From Pycnococcus provasolii (lineage: Eukaryota > Chlorophyta > Pseudoscourfieldiophyceae > Pseudoscourfieldiales), in NCBI GenBank assembly GCA_049487715.1, contig CP150552.1:744001-808000 (forward strand): DNA of 64,000 nucleotides, read 5' to 3'. Below the pieces are notes generated by a model, which was given only the letters and a program-made list of their open reading frames with translations, was not told where the DNA came from and did no database searches. The stretch's first letter is position 1, and the number at the start of each line of letters is the position of its first letter. Shown one piece after another: positions 10,189 through 20,555 of this stretch. The position numbers and the translations under genes are program-made.

Positions 10189-13101
10189 TCACGACGCGAG
10201 CATCAGCTTGGACATCTGTTGCAAGCCACGCACCACCTCTTTCTTCTTCTCCTTCGCCATGTCCTCAGCGCGTGAGCGCAGAGATGCGACGTCCGATGCC
10301 ATCTTCTTCTCGCATGCGCGGAGACCGCTGGCTATGATGCGCTCCTGCTTCTTCGCCTGCGCCTCAGCTGCGGCAATTTCGTTCGACAGATCGTCCTGCA
10401 GTTTCTGCAGGCGCTCGTCACAAGTCAACGCGCACTGCTCGTAGTACGCACAAGCCTTATCCATGCGATTCTTGATCTCCTCCACCGCAGTCGAGTACCG
10501 CTCCCTCAACGACTCGATCGTCGACGTGAAATTGGCGCTGCTCGTGCGCATTTCCTTCTTAGCATGCGCGATACGCTCCGTCTGCCTCTTCTCGAGCTTC
10601 ACAATCTCTTCTGAAACTGCAGAGGTGTTCTTCGATTTGCGCTGAAGGTTCGCCATAATCTCTTGCATGTGGCGTTGCACGTCGTCGTCGTCGTCCTCAT
10701 CATCATTATGCTGATTTCCTCCACGCATCGACCCACGTTTCGCCTTGATTTTGGCATGCGAGGTCGACATCTTCTTGCGAGCAGGCAATTCTTCTGGTGA
10801 TGAGATCGGCATTCCCATCGCATCGTCGTCGTCTTCCGAGACGAGAGCGAGAGCATTGTTGAATCCAGGCGAAACATCCATGGCATAGAAATCCTCCTGC
10901 TCCTCCTCCTCCTCCACAAGGCTCGAGGGCGATGTCGGAGGCTCGCCAGGCGACGAGTCTACGAGAACAGCCTTGCTCATCTTATTGTGCAGCGTCTTCT
11001 CGTGAAAGTTTTTGGATTTTCCAAGCTTTTTCGATGGTGGCGCCTTCACGCGATCTGGCAGCTTAGAGGCTCCACCCTTACTTGCGGCAGCGTTGCCGTA
11101 GCGCAGCGTCTTGCGCACTTCGTCATCGTGAGCAATGGCAGCAGCACGAGAGCGCTTTGGTGGCGGGGGCGTTGGCGTAACGTCGTCGTCGTCATTGTCG
11201 TCACCATCGAATGACATCTCGTTTTCCGACGTCATGCGTGCAGATGCCTTCGCCTTCGCCTGTCGAGGGATACTCTTGCGTGCCGCCGTCGCCGCCGCCG
11301 CCGCCGCCGCTGCCTTCGCCTTCTTCGTCTTAGGTGCTGGCGCTTTTCGCTTCGTTCCTTGGGCTGGAGGCTTCTTCTCCTGCCTCATCTCCGCAGCAGT
11401 GGCAGGCTGTCCTGCCTTTGATGGCGGTTTTGGTTTCTGTGCCGCCAACGCAGGCTTTGGCGCTGGATTCGACGGTGGTAGCGGCTTCTTCGGCTCTGGC
11501 GCCTTCACCACCAGCGCGAGATGGTTCGCAGCCTGCGACGGCTGAATTCCAATAGACACCTTCGGCAATTTCTGCTGAGAGCTGATGATAGCCTCCCTAA
11601 GCTCTGGCGTATCCAAGCTCATCTCACCTAGCTCATCACGCGTCGCCTGGCTTGCGTGAAGCGCAACAGCAAACGAGCGCTTGCGGTCGTTGATGATGCG
11701 CTCGACATCCTCCCTCGAGTCGTTTGGAATGCTCATCGTTAGCACCGCCGTTGCGACGGACGACTGCGCTCGGATGGAATGCCCGTTTCCAAGGAGCACG
11801 TGCTTATCCACGATAGCTTCTGGCGGCACAATGAGCTCGAGGAGGAAGCTGTCCCCCGCGTTCGCGTTGTCGTGGTCGCGCACGGACGCCTCGGCATTCC
11901 CGTATACGATGTCGAGCGGGCTCACCTGCTCGGCGTCGGGGGCGGACGCGTCGCTCGCGAACAGCGTGATGTACTGCTTTCCCATCTGCACGAGTCCCTT
12001 CCAAGTAATGTTCTGAACGCCAAGAGAGCTGAGGAACTTCGTGGAGTTAACCTCGCAGGAGTCGACGAACACTTCGTTGCCATCCGACACCTCGTCGTTG
12101 TTGAATGCATACGCGAGGTGAAGCGTCGTGTGCTCGCGCTCGTGCAGCTCATCGCGTGGCTGCGACGCGCTGAAATCTTTCGTCACCACACTCTCGACAG
12201 AGCCGCGAAAGTCGTCACTGCATGCTGTCCAGCACTTGGCCGCCTCCTCCGCGGTTGGCGCGAGATTCGCGAAGAGGTCGATGAGAAGGCGCACGTACTG
12301 CAGGTCGTCGCACCGCGTGACGTCAAAGAGCTGCCAGACTGATGGGGATGCGCCACGTAGCACGCTTGCATGTTTGGGTCCTCCCTTTACCTGCAGAAGG
12401 CGTACGAGCGTTCCGACGATGCACCGGCGAAGGTGCAGTGTCGTGGGCGTGTGACGTTTTGTGTCGTCGTCGTCCTCGTCGTCGTCGTCGTCGCAGTTGT
12501 CACCGTTTCGGCAGGTCACGAGCAGTTTTACGCAGCGGGTCAGGAAAGGTGCGACGTTGACTCCTGTGGGGTGGATGAGACAAAGCTCGTCGAGCGAGCC
12601 GAGTATATTTTCGAGCACGATTGCTGGCGAAGGCGTGAGCTCGACGTCTCGGTGTTCATGCCGCCACAGATAAAGGTCCTCCTCGCTTTGGGGAAGCGTA
12701 TTCACCATCGCGTCGAAAGCGTCCGTGAGGATGGACATGAGCTTGTTTGCGAGCAAAAGCTTGACCACCTTGCGCGCTTCGTCGTCTTCAGCGGCTTGTG
12801 TTGCTTCTTCTTCCGGCGGGTAAGGAAGCAGTCGCAGAAGGCTCTTGATTGCGCCCGGTGAAGATTCCGTGACAGCGTACCTCAGCCATCGGCAGTAGTT
12901 GTCGGCTACTTTCTTTTTCGCCGTGAGCGTGTATCCTGCTCCTGCAGCCCCGCCTTCGAGGTTGTTGTTGTCGTCAATGTCACCCTCTTGTGCGCGGTGG
13001 AGTGCGACAAGCTGCGCGACGAGAGCGTCGATGGAAGGCAGGCTCGAACACGAGCGCGCGAGAAGCGACTCGTGCTGCGAAGAGGAGGAAGAGGAAGCCA
13101 T
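10189..13101 (-). CDS. Large nuclear-type protein, possible SYCP2/meiotic-axis-like, 970 aa
   Basis: A single open frame starts at ATG 13101 after a Ser run. Layout: a helical, armadillo-like N-terminal part (about 1-330) with many Leu-rich helices (NKLMSILTDAFDAM, YVRLLIDLFANLAPT) interrupted by an Asp run; a beta-rich segment of about 345-490 (FLSSLGVQNITWKGLVQMGK; DSFLLELIVPPEAIV); a long disordered Pro/Lys/Ala region with basic patches that look like nuclear-localisation signals (KRKAPAPKTKKAKA); acidic patches; and a C-terminal coiled coil (about 820-960). This order (ARM-like domain, PH-like domain, disordered linker, coiled coil) is the one known for SYCP2-type chromosome-axis proteins. 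I did not find a residue signature that proves it, so the assignment is tentative. Chromatin or axis function is inferred; the gene itself is secure. Confidence 0.88.
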   Translation of the reverse strand: MASSSSSSQHESLLARSCSSLPSIDALVAQLVALHRAQEGDIDDNNNLEGGAAGAGYTLTAKKKVADNYCRWLRYAVTESSPGAIKSLLRLLPYPPEEEATQAAEDDEARKVVKLLLANKLMSILTDAFDAMVNTLPQSEEDLYLWRHEHRDVELTPSPAIVLENILGSLDELCLIHPTGVNVAPFLTRCVKLLVTCRNGDNCDDDDDEDDDDTKRHTPTTLHLRRCIVGTLVRLLQVKGGPKHASVLRGASPSVWQLFDVTRCDDLQYVRLLIDLFANLAPTAEEAAKCWTACSDDFRGSVESVVTKDFSASQPRDELHEREHTTLHLAYAFNNDEVSDGNEVFVDSCEVNSTKFLSSLGVQNITWKGLVQMGKQYITLFASDASAPDAEQVSPLDIVYGNAEASVRDHDNANAGDSFLLELIVPPEAIVDKHVLLGNGHSIRAQSSVATAVLTMSIPNDSREDVERIINDRKRSFAVALHASQATRDELGEMSLDTPELREAIISSQQKLPKVSIGIQPSQAANHLALVVKAPEPKKPLPPSNPAPKPALAAQKPKPPSKAGQPATAAEMRQEKKPPAQGTKRKAPAPKTKKAKAAAAAAAATAARKSIPRQAKAKASARMTSENEMSFDGDDNDDDDVTPTPPPPKRSRAAAIAHDDEVRKTLRYGNAAASKGGASKLPDRVKAPPSKKLGKSKNFHEKTLHNKMSKAVLVDSSPGEPPTSPSSLVEEEEEQEDFYAMDVSPGFNNALALVSEDDDDAMGMPISSPEELPARKKMSTSHAKIKAKRGSMRGGNQHNDDEDDDDDVQRHMQEIMANLQRKSKNTSAVSEEIVKLEKRQTERIAHAKKEMRTSSANFTSTIESLRERYSTAVEEIKNRMDKACAYYEQCALTCDERLQKLQDDLSNEIAAAEAQAKKQERIIASGLRACEKKMASDVASLRSRAEDMAKEKKKEVVRGLQQMSKLMLAS

Positions 13102-13659
13102 ATGAAGTATGAAGTGCAGAAATGGAAGTGCAGAAATTCAAAAGTACAGTATGGCGCGAAACCAAACCTCCTGCCGTGTGCAACCGAAGCAAAAACGAGA
13201 GCGAAGCAAAGCAGGCACGCAAAGCAGACGTTTTTTTTCAAGACGTTAATTTGATTTCAAGACGTTCTGTTCTGTCTGTCAGTTGGCAGCAATCTGATGT
13301 GAAAAATGAAAAATGAAACCCCGAAATTCGAAACAAGCCCAACCAGAGGCCTGCTTTGTCGGCCTGCTTTGAAGGGAGAGCCAGGGTTAGGGTTAGGGTT
13401 CGGGTTCGGGTTCGGGTTCGGATTAGGGTTTCGCAGGGCGAGGACACCTTACATGACGCAACTTGTTTTTGTCACAGACGTACACGTACACGTACTTCAC
13501 TACCACTACAACGGTACGGTACGTGCACGTGCGCCATGGCTGTCTGGCTGTGGCGTGTGAAGTCAAGTCGAGACGTGTTGTGGTTGTTGAGTGAAACCTC
13601 AATAGTTGTTTTTTTTTAAATTTCAAGACAAGCCTTCTTTCTTCCTGTGGCATATTCCT
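13102..13659. other. Intergenic with degenerate telomeric block
   Basis: Lies upstream of the axis-like gene and downstream of the EF-hand gene, both minus strand. It contains direct repeats of TTCAAGACGTT (about 13238 and 13257) and the telomere-like block at 13384-13431. No gene seen. Confidence 0.5.
13384..13431 (+). repeat. Degenerate telomere-like array (TTAGGG and TTCGGG units)
   Basis: Eight consecutive hexamer units: TTAGGG twice, then TTCGGG several times, then a return to TTAGGG through TTCGGA. The array lies about 280 bases upstream of the start of the axis-like gene. The A-to-C variant unit is homogenised over several copies. Confidence 0.85.
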
Positions 13660-14327
13660 CTAAAAGGCGGGCGGCGGGTCGACGGTGCGCGCAAACGCGG
13701 CGTAGTTCACCATGCCATCCTGCCCAAACTTCTCGCAAAGCAGCTTCTTCTCGTAGTTGGTGAGATCGAGGCCGAGCTTGGCATCCACAACCTGGCAGAA
13801 CTGAGCGCCGGTGACGTGGTTCACCTTGCACTCGCTGTTCTTGTTCCGGCACGCGTCGTCGAAGAAAGGCTTCACGAGGATCATCTTCGACTTCACAACC
13901 TTGCTCACGTATGCGATGATGGCATCAATCTCATCATCCTCAGGCGTCACCTTCACGCTTCGCAGGAAGCGTTCCTTGTCGAGCAGAGACAAAGGCTCCG
14001 GCGGAACATCGACCGTCGGCGTCTTCTCCAGGAAAGGCGTCGTGAAGGCAAGGTCGATGTCCATGCAGAACTTGCGGTAATCGACGAGAACCAGGCTGCC
14101 AACCACCTTGCTCACCTCGCTGTATGCCTCCGCGAGCGCTTCCAGCTCCGTGAACGTCATAGGCAAGCCAGCGACGGAGAAGCCCGACTTGAACTGCGCT
14201 GGCGTGATGAAGCCGCACCGGAGTATGTCAAAGTCCGTGAAGAACTCCTTCAGACGGATGCGGTTCTTGTAGACCATGGTTTGCACCTGTAAAGAAGTCG
14301 AAAGGAACACGCACAGAGAGAAGTGTG

Positions 14328-14389
<62 letters not shown>

Positions 14390-14775
14390 GTTTTGGTAAG
14401 CTCACTATGTTCCTATAGGCACGTTCGTAAGGCACCCCGCGAAGCCCAAAACGACGCCACGTCGTCTCGTCGTTTTTTTATCTTGCATACTGGCGTGAAA
14501 CATACACGCCCATCTCGAGCTCTGGCAAACGCCGAACCGAACAAGTTTAGGCGACGCAACCAGACAAACCAATCACCACCACACGCTGGTTAGCACGCCT
14601 TAAGTCCTCAGTACCAGGAGAAGGCGAACGCTTTTGCCATCTTTGCCTTGTGATGCCCACACACGCTCCAACACACCACTCCACCAACCAACACACACGA
14701 GTCCCGGTCGCCGTATCCTCAGAGACCTGAGGACACAGATATCTGACGTACCTTTGTGAACGCGGAGTCCGCCAT
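13660..14775 (-). CDS. EF-hand-like protein, two exons, 216 aa
   Basis: Spliced gene. Exon 1 is 14775-14752 (ATG, eight codons, MADSAFTK), followed by donor GTACGT. Exon 2 is 14286-13660, entered after TTTACAG in phase 0, giving a continuous reading MADSAFTK-VQTMVYKNRIRLKEFF. The segment RIRLKEFFTDFDILRCGFIT followed by PAQF matches a protist protein class with EF-hand pairs in which the linker RLxEFFxDFDxLRxG is conserved. Further EF-like units follow near residues 70-90 (GSLVLVDYRKFCMDID) and at the C-terminus (LCEKFGQDGMVNYAAFARTV). None has a full set of calcium-ligand acids, so calcium binding is doubtful. The 465-base intron contains a long GT/AC microsatellite. Function unknown. Confidence 0.85.
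14332..14388. repeat. (GT)n microsatellite in intron
   Basis: An almost pure GT dinucleotide run of about 28 units lies inside the intron of the two-exon EF-hand gene (CA on the coding strand), near its acceptor side. Confidence 0.97.
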
Positions 14776-15680
14776 GGTGAAAAATTCGTCGACGAGTACC
14801 GATGGGGGCTGGTGCAAGACGACGGGCAAGGCTTGCGACGACGTTGCGCAACACTACCCGTGGGCGGGCGGAGGACTGGGGGGAGTCTTCTTCTCGTTGT
14901 TGGTTCGAGGGAGGTCGCTTTGGCGAGACCTGTGCGAGGGGAGTTGACAAAAGACGCCCCTCGCTCGCTGTTCGCCCGCTGATGATAACCGCACGCAGTT
15001 GATGGATCCATCCAGTCCAGTGTCCAGTTGCCAGTTTGCACGACGATCATCGCCCTATGTATTACCTACAGTATGCGCGACTTCGCTGATCGCATCGCAC
15101 GGCGCCAATCGGCGGGCGCATCGGCAACCAGTCATAAAGGCCCGACCGGTTGCCGATGTTTCTTTTCTCTGCTGCACATGCACATACGAGAAGGAAGGAA
15201 AGGCCCATCGATGTGGATGGGCCCCTCCAGGGAATTCCTTGTGATGGGAATTCCATCCCATCGCTCGTCGACCACCTACCTGACTATTAACGTTGAGTCG
15301 CCGCCGTCGAGAACGTGAACGCCTGGCTGTGTCTGCGCAATAATAGTCAAGACTAACTATGAAATAATAACCTGAGATGAGACCGGCCAAACACCTCGGC
15401 CAACACCTCGGACTATGGGAGACCCTCCTCCTCAGGCGGAGTCAGGTGAAGGTGGAAGTCCCCAGTCAGGCCGAATGGAATCGAACTCCCACCAGGCACC
15501 AGGCAGCCAAGAGGGCTTCCGGTGGGGATCCCCCCATGGTCCAGTGAACATGGACCATGGTTTAGTGTGCCGCTGATCTGCTTTTTGGCAAAACCCTCCC
15601 CGTACCGGCGTATGGGTATGGCCTCTCCGATCGCCTCTCCTTTCAAAATCCCCCTCCCATTTATATTTTTCCTTTTCTCC
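14776..15680. other. Divergent intergenic region (EF-hand gene / syntaxin)
   Basis: No supportable gene. It should carry promoters of both flanking genes. It contains paired GGAATTCC elements at about 15231-15254 and a perfect 10-bp inverted repeat with a 7-base loop at 15534-15560. A TTCGAATCC-like stretch near 15475 is not part of a tRNA fold. Confidence 0.5.
15534..15560. other. Perfect inverted repeat (10-bp arms, 7-base loop)
   Basis: CCATGGTCCA, loop GTGAACA, then TGGACCATGG. It lies about 120 bases upstream of the syntaxin start, so it would fall in its promoter or 5' leader. It could be a binding site or a leader hairpin; no assignment is possible. Confidence 0.7.
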
Positions 15681-17094
15681 ATGATGAGCAGCACGCGCGA
15701 CCGTACGTCGGAGTTCTTCAGCATAGCGGATCGACTCGGTGGATCCGTCGGTGCGTCTGCGTCAGGAGGAGGAGGAGCAGGTGCTGGTTCTGGTCTAGCT
15801 CCTAGGGGTCTCTCTGGGTCTTCTCTGGGTTCGTCTTCTCTGTCTGGTGCTCCCGCTTTGTCGAAAGTCGATTCGTCGCTGTTTGCTTCCAAGGCATCTT
15901 CGATTGGCATGGGAATACACGCGACGTCCACGAAACTCGCACGACTCGCGGCACTCGCGAAGAGAACGTCCATGTTCGACGACCCCGCGCGCGAAATCGC
16001 TGAACTTACCGGTGTCATCAAGCAGGACATCGCCTCGCTCAACGCCGCGATCTCGGACCTGCAAAATCTATCAAGAGGAACGTCGGGGTCTAACAAACAA
16101 ACAGCCGCGCACGGAACGACCGTCGTCAACAACCTGAAAACGAAACTCATGGGTGCGACGAAGCAGTTCAAGGAGGTGCTCACGGTGAGAAACGAGAACC
16201 TCAAGGTGCAGGAGAGCCGTAGAAGCAGATTCACCGCAAGCCCGTCCAAGTTGCCTAGTCAAGGCGACGGTGGTGTGAGACAGCCTCTGCTTGGAGCGGC
16301 GCCGTCGTCGTCACCACTACCACTCGGCAGGTATGCTGCGGCGGCTTCGGGTGGTGGAGATATGGCGATGCCTACCCCGTCAACGTCGGACGCGGCGGCG
16401 GCAGGAGCCTCGGACAAACCTCCTGTGCGGCCGCCGCCGCACTGGGCGACGTCGTCGACACAACCGACGTCTGTGGAGCCTGGCGGTGGTCACCCTCACC
16501 TGCGCCGCCGCCAGCAAGGCGGCGGCAGCAGCGTGATGGTTGACAATGCCACTGGCCCACCGTCCAGGTGGGTGTTCGGAGAGGTTGGGTGGGAAGGGAA
16601 GGAGGGTAGGAGGAGGTGCGGTGTGGTTTTGAACGTGCGATACCATAGACGAAAGAGTGGGAAATCTTCAAACGACGAACAAAATACCGAAAGCTAACCT
16701 TACACATCCTCACACACGCACAAAACAACAAACAAACAGCCGTGCACCCACCACGCCGGGTATGCCACCACCTCCTCCCATGTTCCAGTCGCAAGCACTT
16801 GTTGCACAGAACTCGTCCTACGTGTCTGCACGCAGCGAAGCGATCGCTCAGGTTGAGAGCACCATCACAGAGCTGGGAGGGATTTTCTCACAGCTCGCTA
16901 CCATGGTGCAGGAACAGGGCGAACTCGCCGTGCGCATCGACGAGAACGTCGAAGACACGCTAAGCAACGTTGAGGCTGGGCAAGGGGAGCTGCTCAAGTA
17001 TCTAGACCGAATCAGCGGTAATCGCTGGCTCATTCTAAAGGTGCTCGGTGTCGTGCTATTCTTCCTGCTCATCTTCGTGCTTTTCGTTTTGTAG
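15681..17094 (+). CDS. SYP3: Syntaxin-5 / SYP3-type Qa-SNARE, two exons, 413 aa
   Basis: Golgi/ER-Golgi t-SNARE. Exon 1 is 15681-16567 (ATG ATG; the second ATG may be used), donor GTGGGT. The intron of 172 bases has a good branch-point-like CTAAC and ends AACAAACAG. Exon 2 is 16740-17094. The join restores the frame (..PPS-SRAPTTPGMPPPPP..). Exon 1 carries the syntaxin-5 N-terminal motif RDRTSEFFSIADRL and the Habc bundle (about 90-170), then a low-complexity linker. Exon 2 carries the SNARE helix: YVSARSEAIAQVESTITELG, then QLATMVQEQGEL with the zero-layer Gln in MVQEQ, then RIDENVEDTLSNVEAGQGEL. It closes with NRWLILKV and a C-terminal membrane anchor ending at FVLFVL. Agreement with syntaxin-5 is strong along the whole SNARE domain. 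Confidence 0.95.
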
Positions 17095-17263
17095 CACACA
17101 ATGATTCTCTATTTTCTCTTCCAACAGTACAGTATCAAACCACTTTCTTTCTTCAACCACAACGGGAGAGGAACGACCCACCCACGAATAGTGGGCAAGG
17201 ACAGACAAGAAGGGCTTTGTGTGACTTGTGTACTATGATTTTTATTTTATTTCACGCTCATCA

Positions 17264-20200
17264 TCAACTCTCCCAAGCAGGTCGCCTTGTCGACGATGTT
17301 GACCGTTGCGCGCTCCGTCCGGTGCGTTCATATGCAGATCCCGGCCGATACGCTGCACCTGGGCCGTACGGACTCTTTGCCGGCTCACTTGGCCGGTACT
17401 CCATTCCGGACGCCGCAGAACGGTGGCGGCTACCACGCGCCAGTCGCGCATTCTGCGCCGGAGGTGCGGTCGCCGCGCTGCGAACGCTGCGCACCTCCGC
17501 CGCAGCCTTCAGCAAAGCGATAGCTCGATCCTCGTCAGCCACGCCGAGCGCTGCGCGACGCCGAGCGGCGCCATCTGCGGGAGCCTCCGATGCTGCGATG
17601 TGATCCGTCTTGCCGGATACAACGCTGCGCGAGTCTTCCTCCACTACGCCGTAGCGGTCTGCCGTAGCCCAAGCTGCGTAACGGTCCACCGCACGTGCAC
17701 CGCGCGCTCGCGTTGACGCGACGCGTGTCAGAGCCGCCGGTGCCGCGGCTCCCATGCGCTTCGCCTTGCGCGATGGTGCCGCCGACGTAGCCTTGCGCCT
17801 CTCCTCGTTGAGCTGCTTCTCGGTAGCTGCAAGCCGACTGCGAAGCTTCGCTCGCTCCTCGAGCGTAAACTCGAGAACCTTGCGAGTCGCGCGCTCGCCA
17901 CGTCGGCCGTCGGGATGCCGTGCACCGGCAGGACTCAGGCTGCGTCCACGGCGGGAGGTGTACGGTGCCCGAAAGGCGGCACTGGGCTTAACAGCCGCCT
18001 CGCGCCTCGCCGCCTCGCCGTGCTTGGGCCGACCACCCGACGGGGGCGTGCTGCCCGTGGAATTGTCGCTCTCTGGGCTGCTCGTTGCGGCCGACTGGAG
18101 CACCGTCGTCGGGGATGTGCCCCCCGCACCACCTGAATTGGCTGCTTTCTTGACGGGAGTCTTGGACGATCCCGTGCCGCGCGTGCCGATGCCACCTTTG
18201 GATAGCGTGGCAAGCACGCACCCCTCCAGCTGCAGCACTTCGAGGGTGAGCGCGTGCTGCGAGCTAGATGCCGTCGTCTTGGATGCCGCAGCGGATGCCG
18301 CAGCCACACGAGCCGCTTGCCTCGAGTCAGACGGCATGAGCTCGCCTGGCTTGAGCGGCTGTCCCGCCGACGCCCGGCGACTTGCGTAGTCCTCGATTGC
18401 CGCGTCGAGTGCCGCGCCGCTGAGACCCGCGAGTGCCCGCGGCGCGGATGGAGGAGCATGGTTGTCGCCGTGGAAGTACCGGCGGCGAAGATTGCTGACA
18501 AGGCGCGTTGCCGCGGAGCTGATGAGAGAGTCGCGCTCTTCCGACTTCTTCTCCGCATCTGCTTCCTCATCTGCACCCGCATTTCCGCTCGACTTGTCCG
18601 CCGGTAAGCCGAGCAATTTGCACAGCTCGCGCTCTCGTCGCCGTGCGAGGTTAACCTGGGATTCCGCGTCCGCAACTCGTCCGTCCGCCTCGAGCAACAT
18701 GCCGCGCACTCGCTCCGCCTCTGCCTCCGCGGCAGCTTCTGCCTCCCTAGCCTCAGCAACCTCCGAGCGAGTCTTCCCCTGAGCCGATTCCGCCTCAGCG
18801 CATGCCGCCTCCGCATCCGTGCGTGCCGTGCGTTCCGCCTTCAGCGCCGTTCGCAGTTCAGCCGTTGTCTCGGCGAGCTTCTTCGTCTTCGTCTGCTCGA
18901 TCTGGTAGGCTTGCCACAGTTCACTCTGCTCCTTCACCTTCGACTCCAGTTCGCTGGCTCGGCGCTGCACCGTTGCCAGCTGCGCCTCCGCCGCATTTGC
19001 GCGCAGGTCTGCCGCATTTGCGCGCTCGCACTCCGCGCGCACTCTCACCGCAGCGCCATCGGCGGAGGCGTTTGCAGACTTGGCACGCTCGAGCATTGGG
19101 GCGTATGCGACGAGGCGCGCATGTGCATCTTGCGCCGCGCGCGTCAGCTCCAGCCTCATCCTCGCGACGATCTCGCGCTGCTCTCGCACGGCATCTAGCG
19201 CAGCCCGGCTGGAAAGCGTCGCATCGGACGACACTTCCGTCATGGACCTGCTTGCATCCTCGATGGCTGATCCAAGCGCCTGCTTGCACGCAAGCACCTC
19301 GGCGGCCGCGTTCGAGATGGCGCTACGCTGGTCCTCCGCAACCCGGCGTGCGAACACCTCGGCGTCGTGCTGTGCCGTCGCCTGGGCATTATCTGCTCGC
19401 TTTCCAGCCTCGGCAACCGCAGCGTCGCTCAGTGCAACCGCCCTGGCCACCTGCGCCGCTGCGCTCTCCGCCTCGCGTCGCTCGGCGGATGCAGCACGCT
19501 CGTTCGCCGCGCGCTCTCGCAGCGCCGCCTTTCCCTCGATGCGGTGGACTTCCTCGGCAGCCTTCGCGCGCGCCGCCTCGGCACGTACGGCTGCCGCCTT
19601 GGCATCTTCGAGTTCCTTGCGGCACGCCGACAGCTCTCGTTCCGCCGCGGCTGCGCGCGTCGCCTGCGCTTTACGTTCGATTCGTGCGGCGTCCACCTCC
19701 GCCTTGAGCCGATCAGCCTCTGACTTCGCCTCCGCCTCGAGCTGCTTGACTCTCTGGGTCATCTGCCCTCGTTCCTCATCCGCAGCCTTTTTCGCCTTGG
19801 CGAGCTGCTTGGCGGCGGACGACTTTGTGCGCGCACTGGTCTCCGCACTCGCTGCGCTCGCTTCGACTCGTGCTGTCTCCGCCGCTCCTTCGGCCATGTC
19901 CTTGGCGATGGCGACGACCGCCTGCACGTCGAGCCTTGGTGCTTGTGCATTTTTCTGCTTTCTTGGTCTAGCACCTGGCATGACGTCTGCGAGCGCCTCC
20001 ATAACCTCTCTCAGGATTTCTCGTCTGTGCGCCTCGACGTCCAAGGCGTCCGCAGGTTGTGCCTTGGCTGTCATTCTTGCTTTGGCACCGTAGTTGTGGT
20101 TTTCGTTGTATGCTCCTGCGCCGTCTCCGTGTACAGACGCCTCTGACCTTTCTCGCAGGGACACGTCGTCGAGGTCGAGGTGCCAAGCGTTTTGCGGTGG

Positions 20201-20455
20201 TTGCGTTCGATATCCGTTGTGCGTTTGCGTTTCCCAGCAGTCGGCCATGTATTCGTTCGCCACCACAGGAACGTTGTCACCGTTGCCGTTGTCATGGTCG
20301 TCTTCTAAACGTTCTTGCATGTATGTGCGTGTATGTGCGCCTATGCGCGCAGAACCCATAGAGAGCACGGACGATCGTCCTCCTCCTCCACCTCCAGCTC
20401 CACCTCCACCTCCACCTCCAGCCAACGGCGCGTGTAAGGAGGCGATGCCCGGCAT
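17264..20455 (-). CDS. Long coiled-coil protein, about 1063 aa, unknown function
   Basis: A very long open frame whose centre (about residues 190-680) is almost uninterrupted Ala/Glu/Arg/Lys heptad sequence (for example AKAAADEERGQMTQRVKQLE-like blocks), followed by a Ser/Thr/Pro-rich, basic C-terminal third with Arg-Tyr patches (GMEYRPSEPAKSPYGPG). The N-terminus has a Gly run. I take ATG 20455 (MPGIASLHAPLAGG) as start; the frame stays open to an ATG at 20554 and other ATGs follow in the first 100 residues, so the true start is uncertain. Central helices carry Cys-poor, Ala-rich repeats that are related but not identical. It could be a cytoskeletal, basal-body or Golgi scaffold protein; nothing in it identifies which. 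It is convergent with syntaxin-5 170 bases away. Confidence 0.8.
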   Translation of the reverse strand: MPGIASLHAPLAGGGGGGGAGGGGGGRSSVLSMGSARIGAHTRTYMQERLEDDHDNGNGDNVPVVANEYMADCWETQTHNGYRTQPPQNAWHLDLDDVSLRERSEASVHGDGAGAYNENHNYGAKARMTAKAQPADALDVEAHRREILREVMEALADVMPGARPRKQKNAQAPRLDVQAVVAIAKDMAEGAAETARVEASAASAETSARTKSSAAKQLAKAKKAADEERGQMTQRVKQLEAEAKSEADRLKAEVDAARIERKAQATRAAAAERELSACRKELEDAKAAAVRAEAARAKAAEEVHRIEGKAALRERAANERAASAERREAESAAAQVARAVALSDAAVAEAGKRADNAQATAQHDAEVFARRVAEDQRSAISNAAAEVLACKQALGSAIEDASRSMTEVSSDATLSSRAALDAVREQREIVARMRLELTRAAQDAHARLVAYAPMLERAKSANASADGAAVRVRAECERANAADLRANAAEAQLATVQRRASELESKVKEQSELWQAYQIEQTKTKKLAETTAELRTALKAERTARTDAEAACAEAESAQGKTRSEVAEAREAEAAAEAEAERVRGMLLEADGRVADAESQVNLARRRERELCKLLGLPADKSSGNAGADEEADAEKKSEERDSLISSAATRLVSNLRRRYFHGDNHAPPSAPRALAGLSGAALDAAIEDYASRRASAGQPLKPGELMPSDSRQAARVAAASAAASKTTASSSQHALTLEVLQLEGCVLATLSKGGIGTRGTGSSKTPVKKAANSGGAGGTSPTTVLQSAATSSPESDNSTGSTPPSGGRPKHGEAARREAAVKPSAAFRAPYTSRRGRSLSPAGARHPDGRRGERATRKVLEFTLEERAKLRSRLAATEKQLNEERRKATSAAPSRKAKRMGAAAPAALTRVASTRARGARAVDRYAAWATADRYGVVEEDSRSVVSGKTDHIAASEAPADGAARRRAALGVADEDRAIALLKAAAEVRSVRSAATAPPAQNARLARGSRHRSAASGMEYRPSEPAKSPYGPGAAYRPGSAYERTGRSAQRSTSSTRRPAWES

Positions 20456-20555
20456 ATGTACTACCCTTACCCAAATGGCACAAGCAGGCCGCGGAAATGA
20501 GTGAGGCGAGGGAAGGGAGAATAATGAACAGGGCGCGGCCCTGGGAGAGGTCAAA

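Noticed and set aside
14332-14388. Open frames of Cys-Val or Thr-His repeats across the GT run
   Set aside because: Produced by the dinucleotide repeat inside an intron.
15440-15560. A TTCGATTCC-like T-arm word on the minus strand near 15475, suggesting a tRNA
   Set aside because: No acceptor stem, D-arm or anticodon arm can be built around it.
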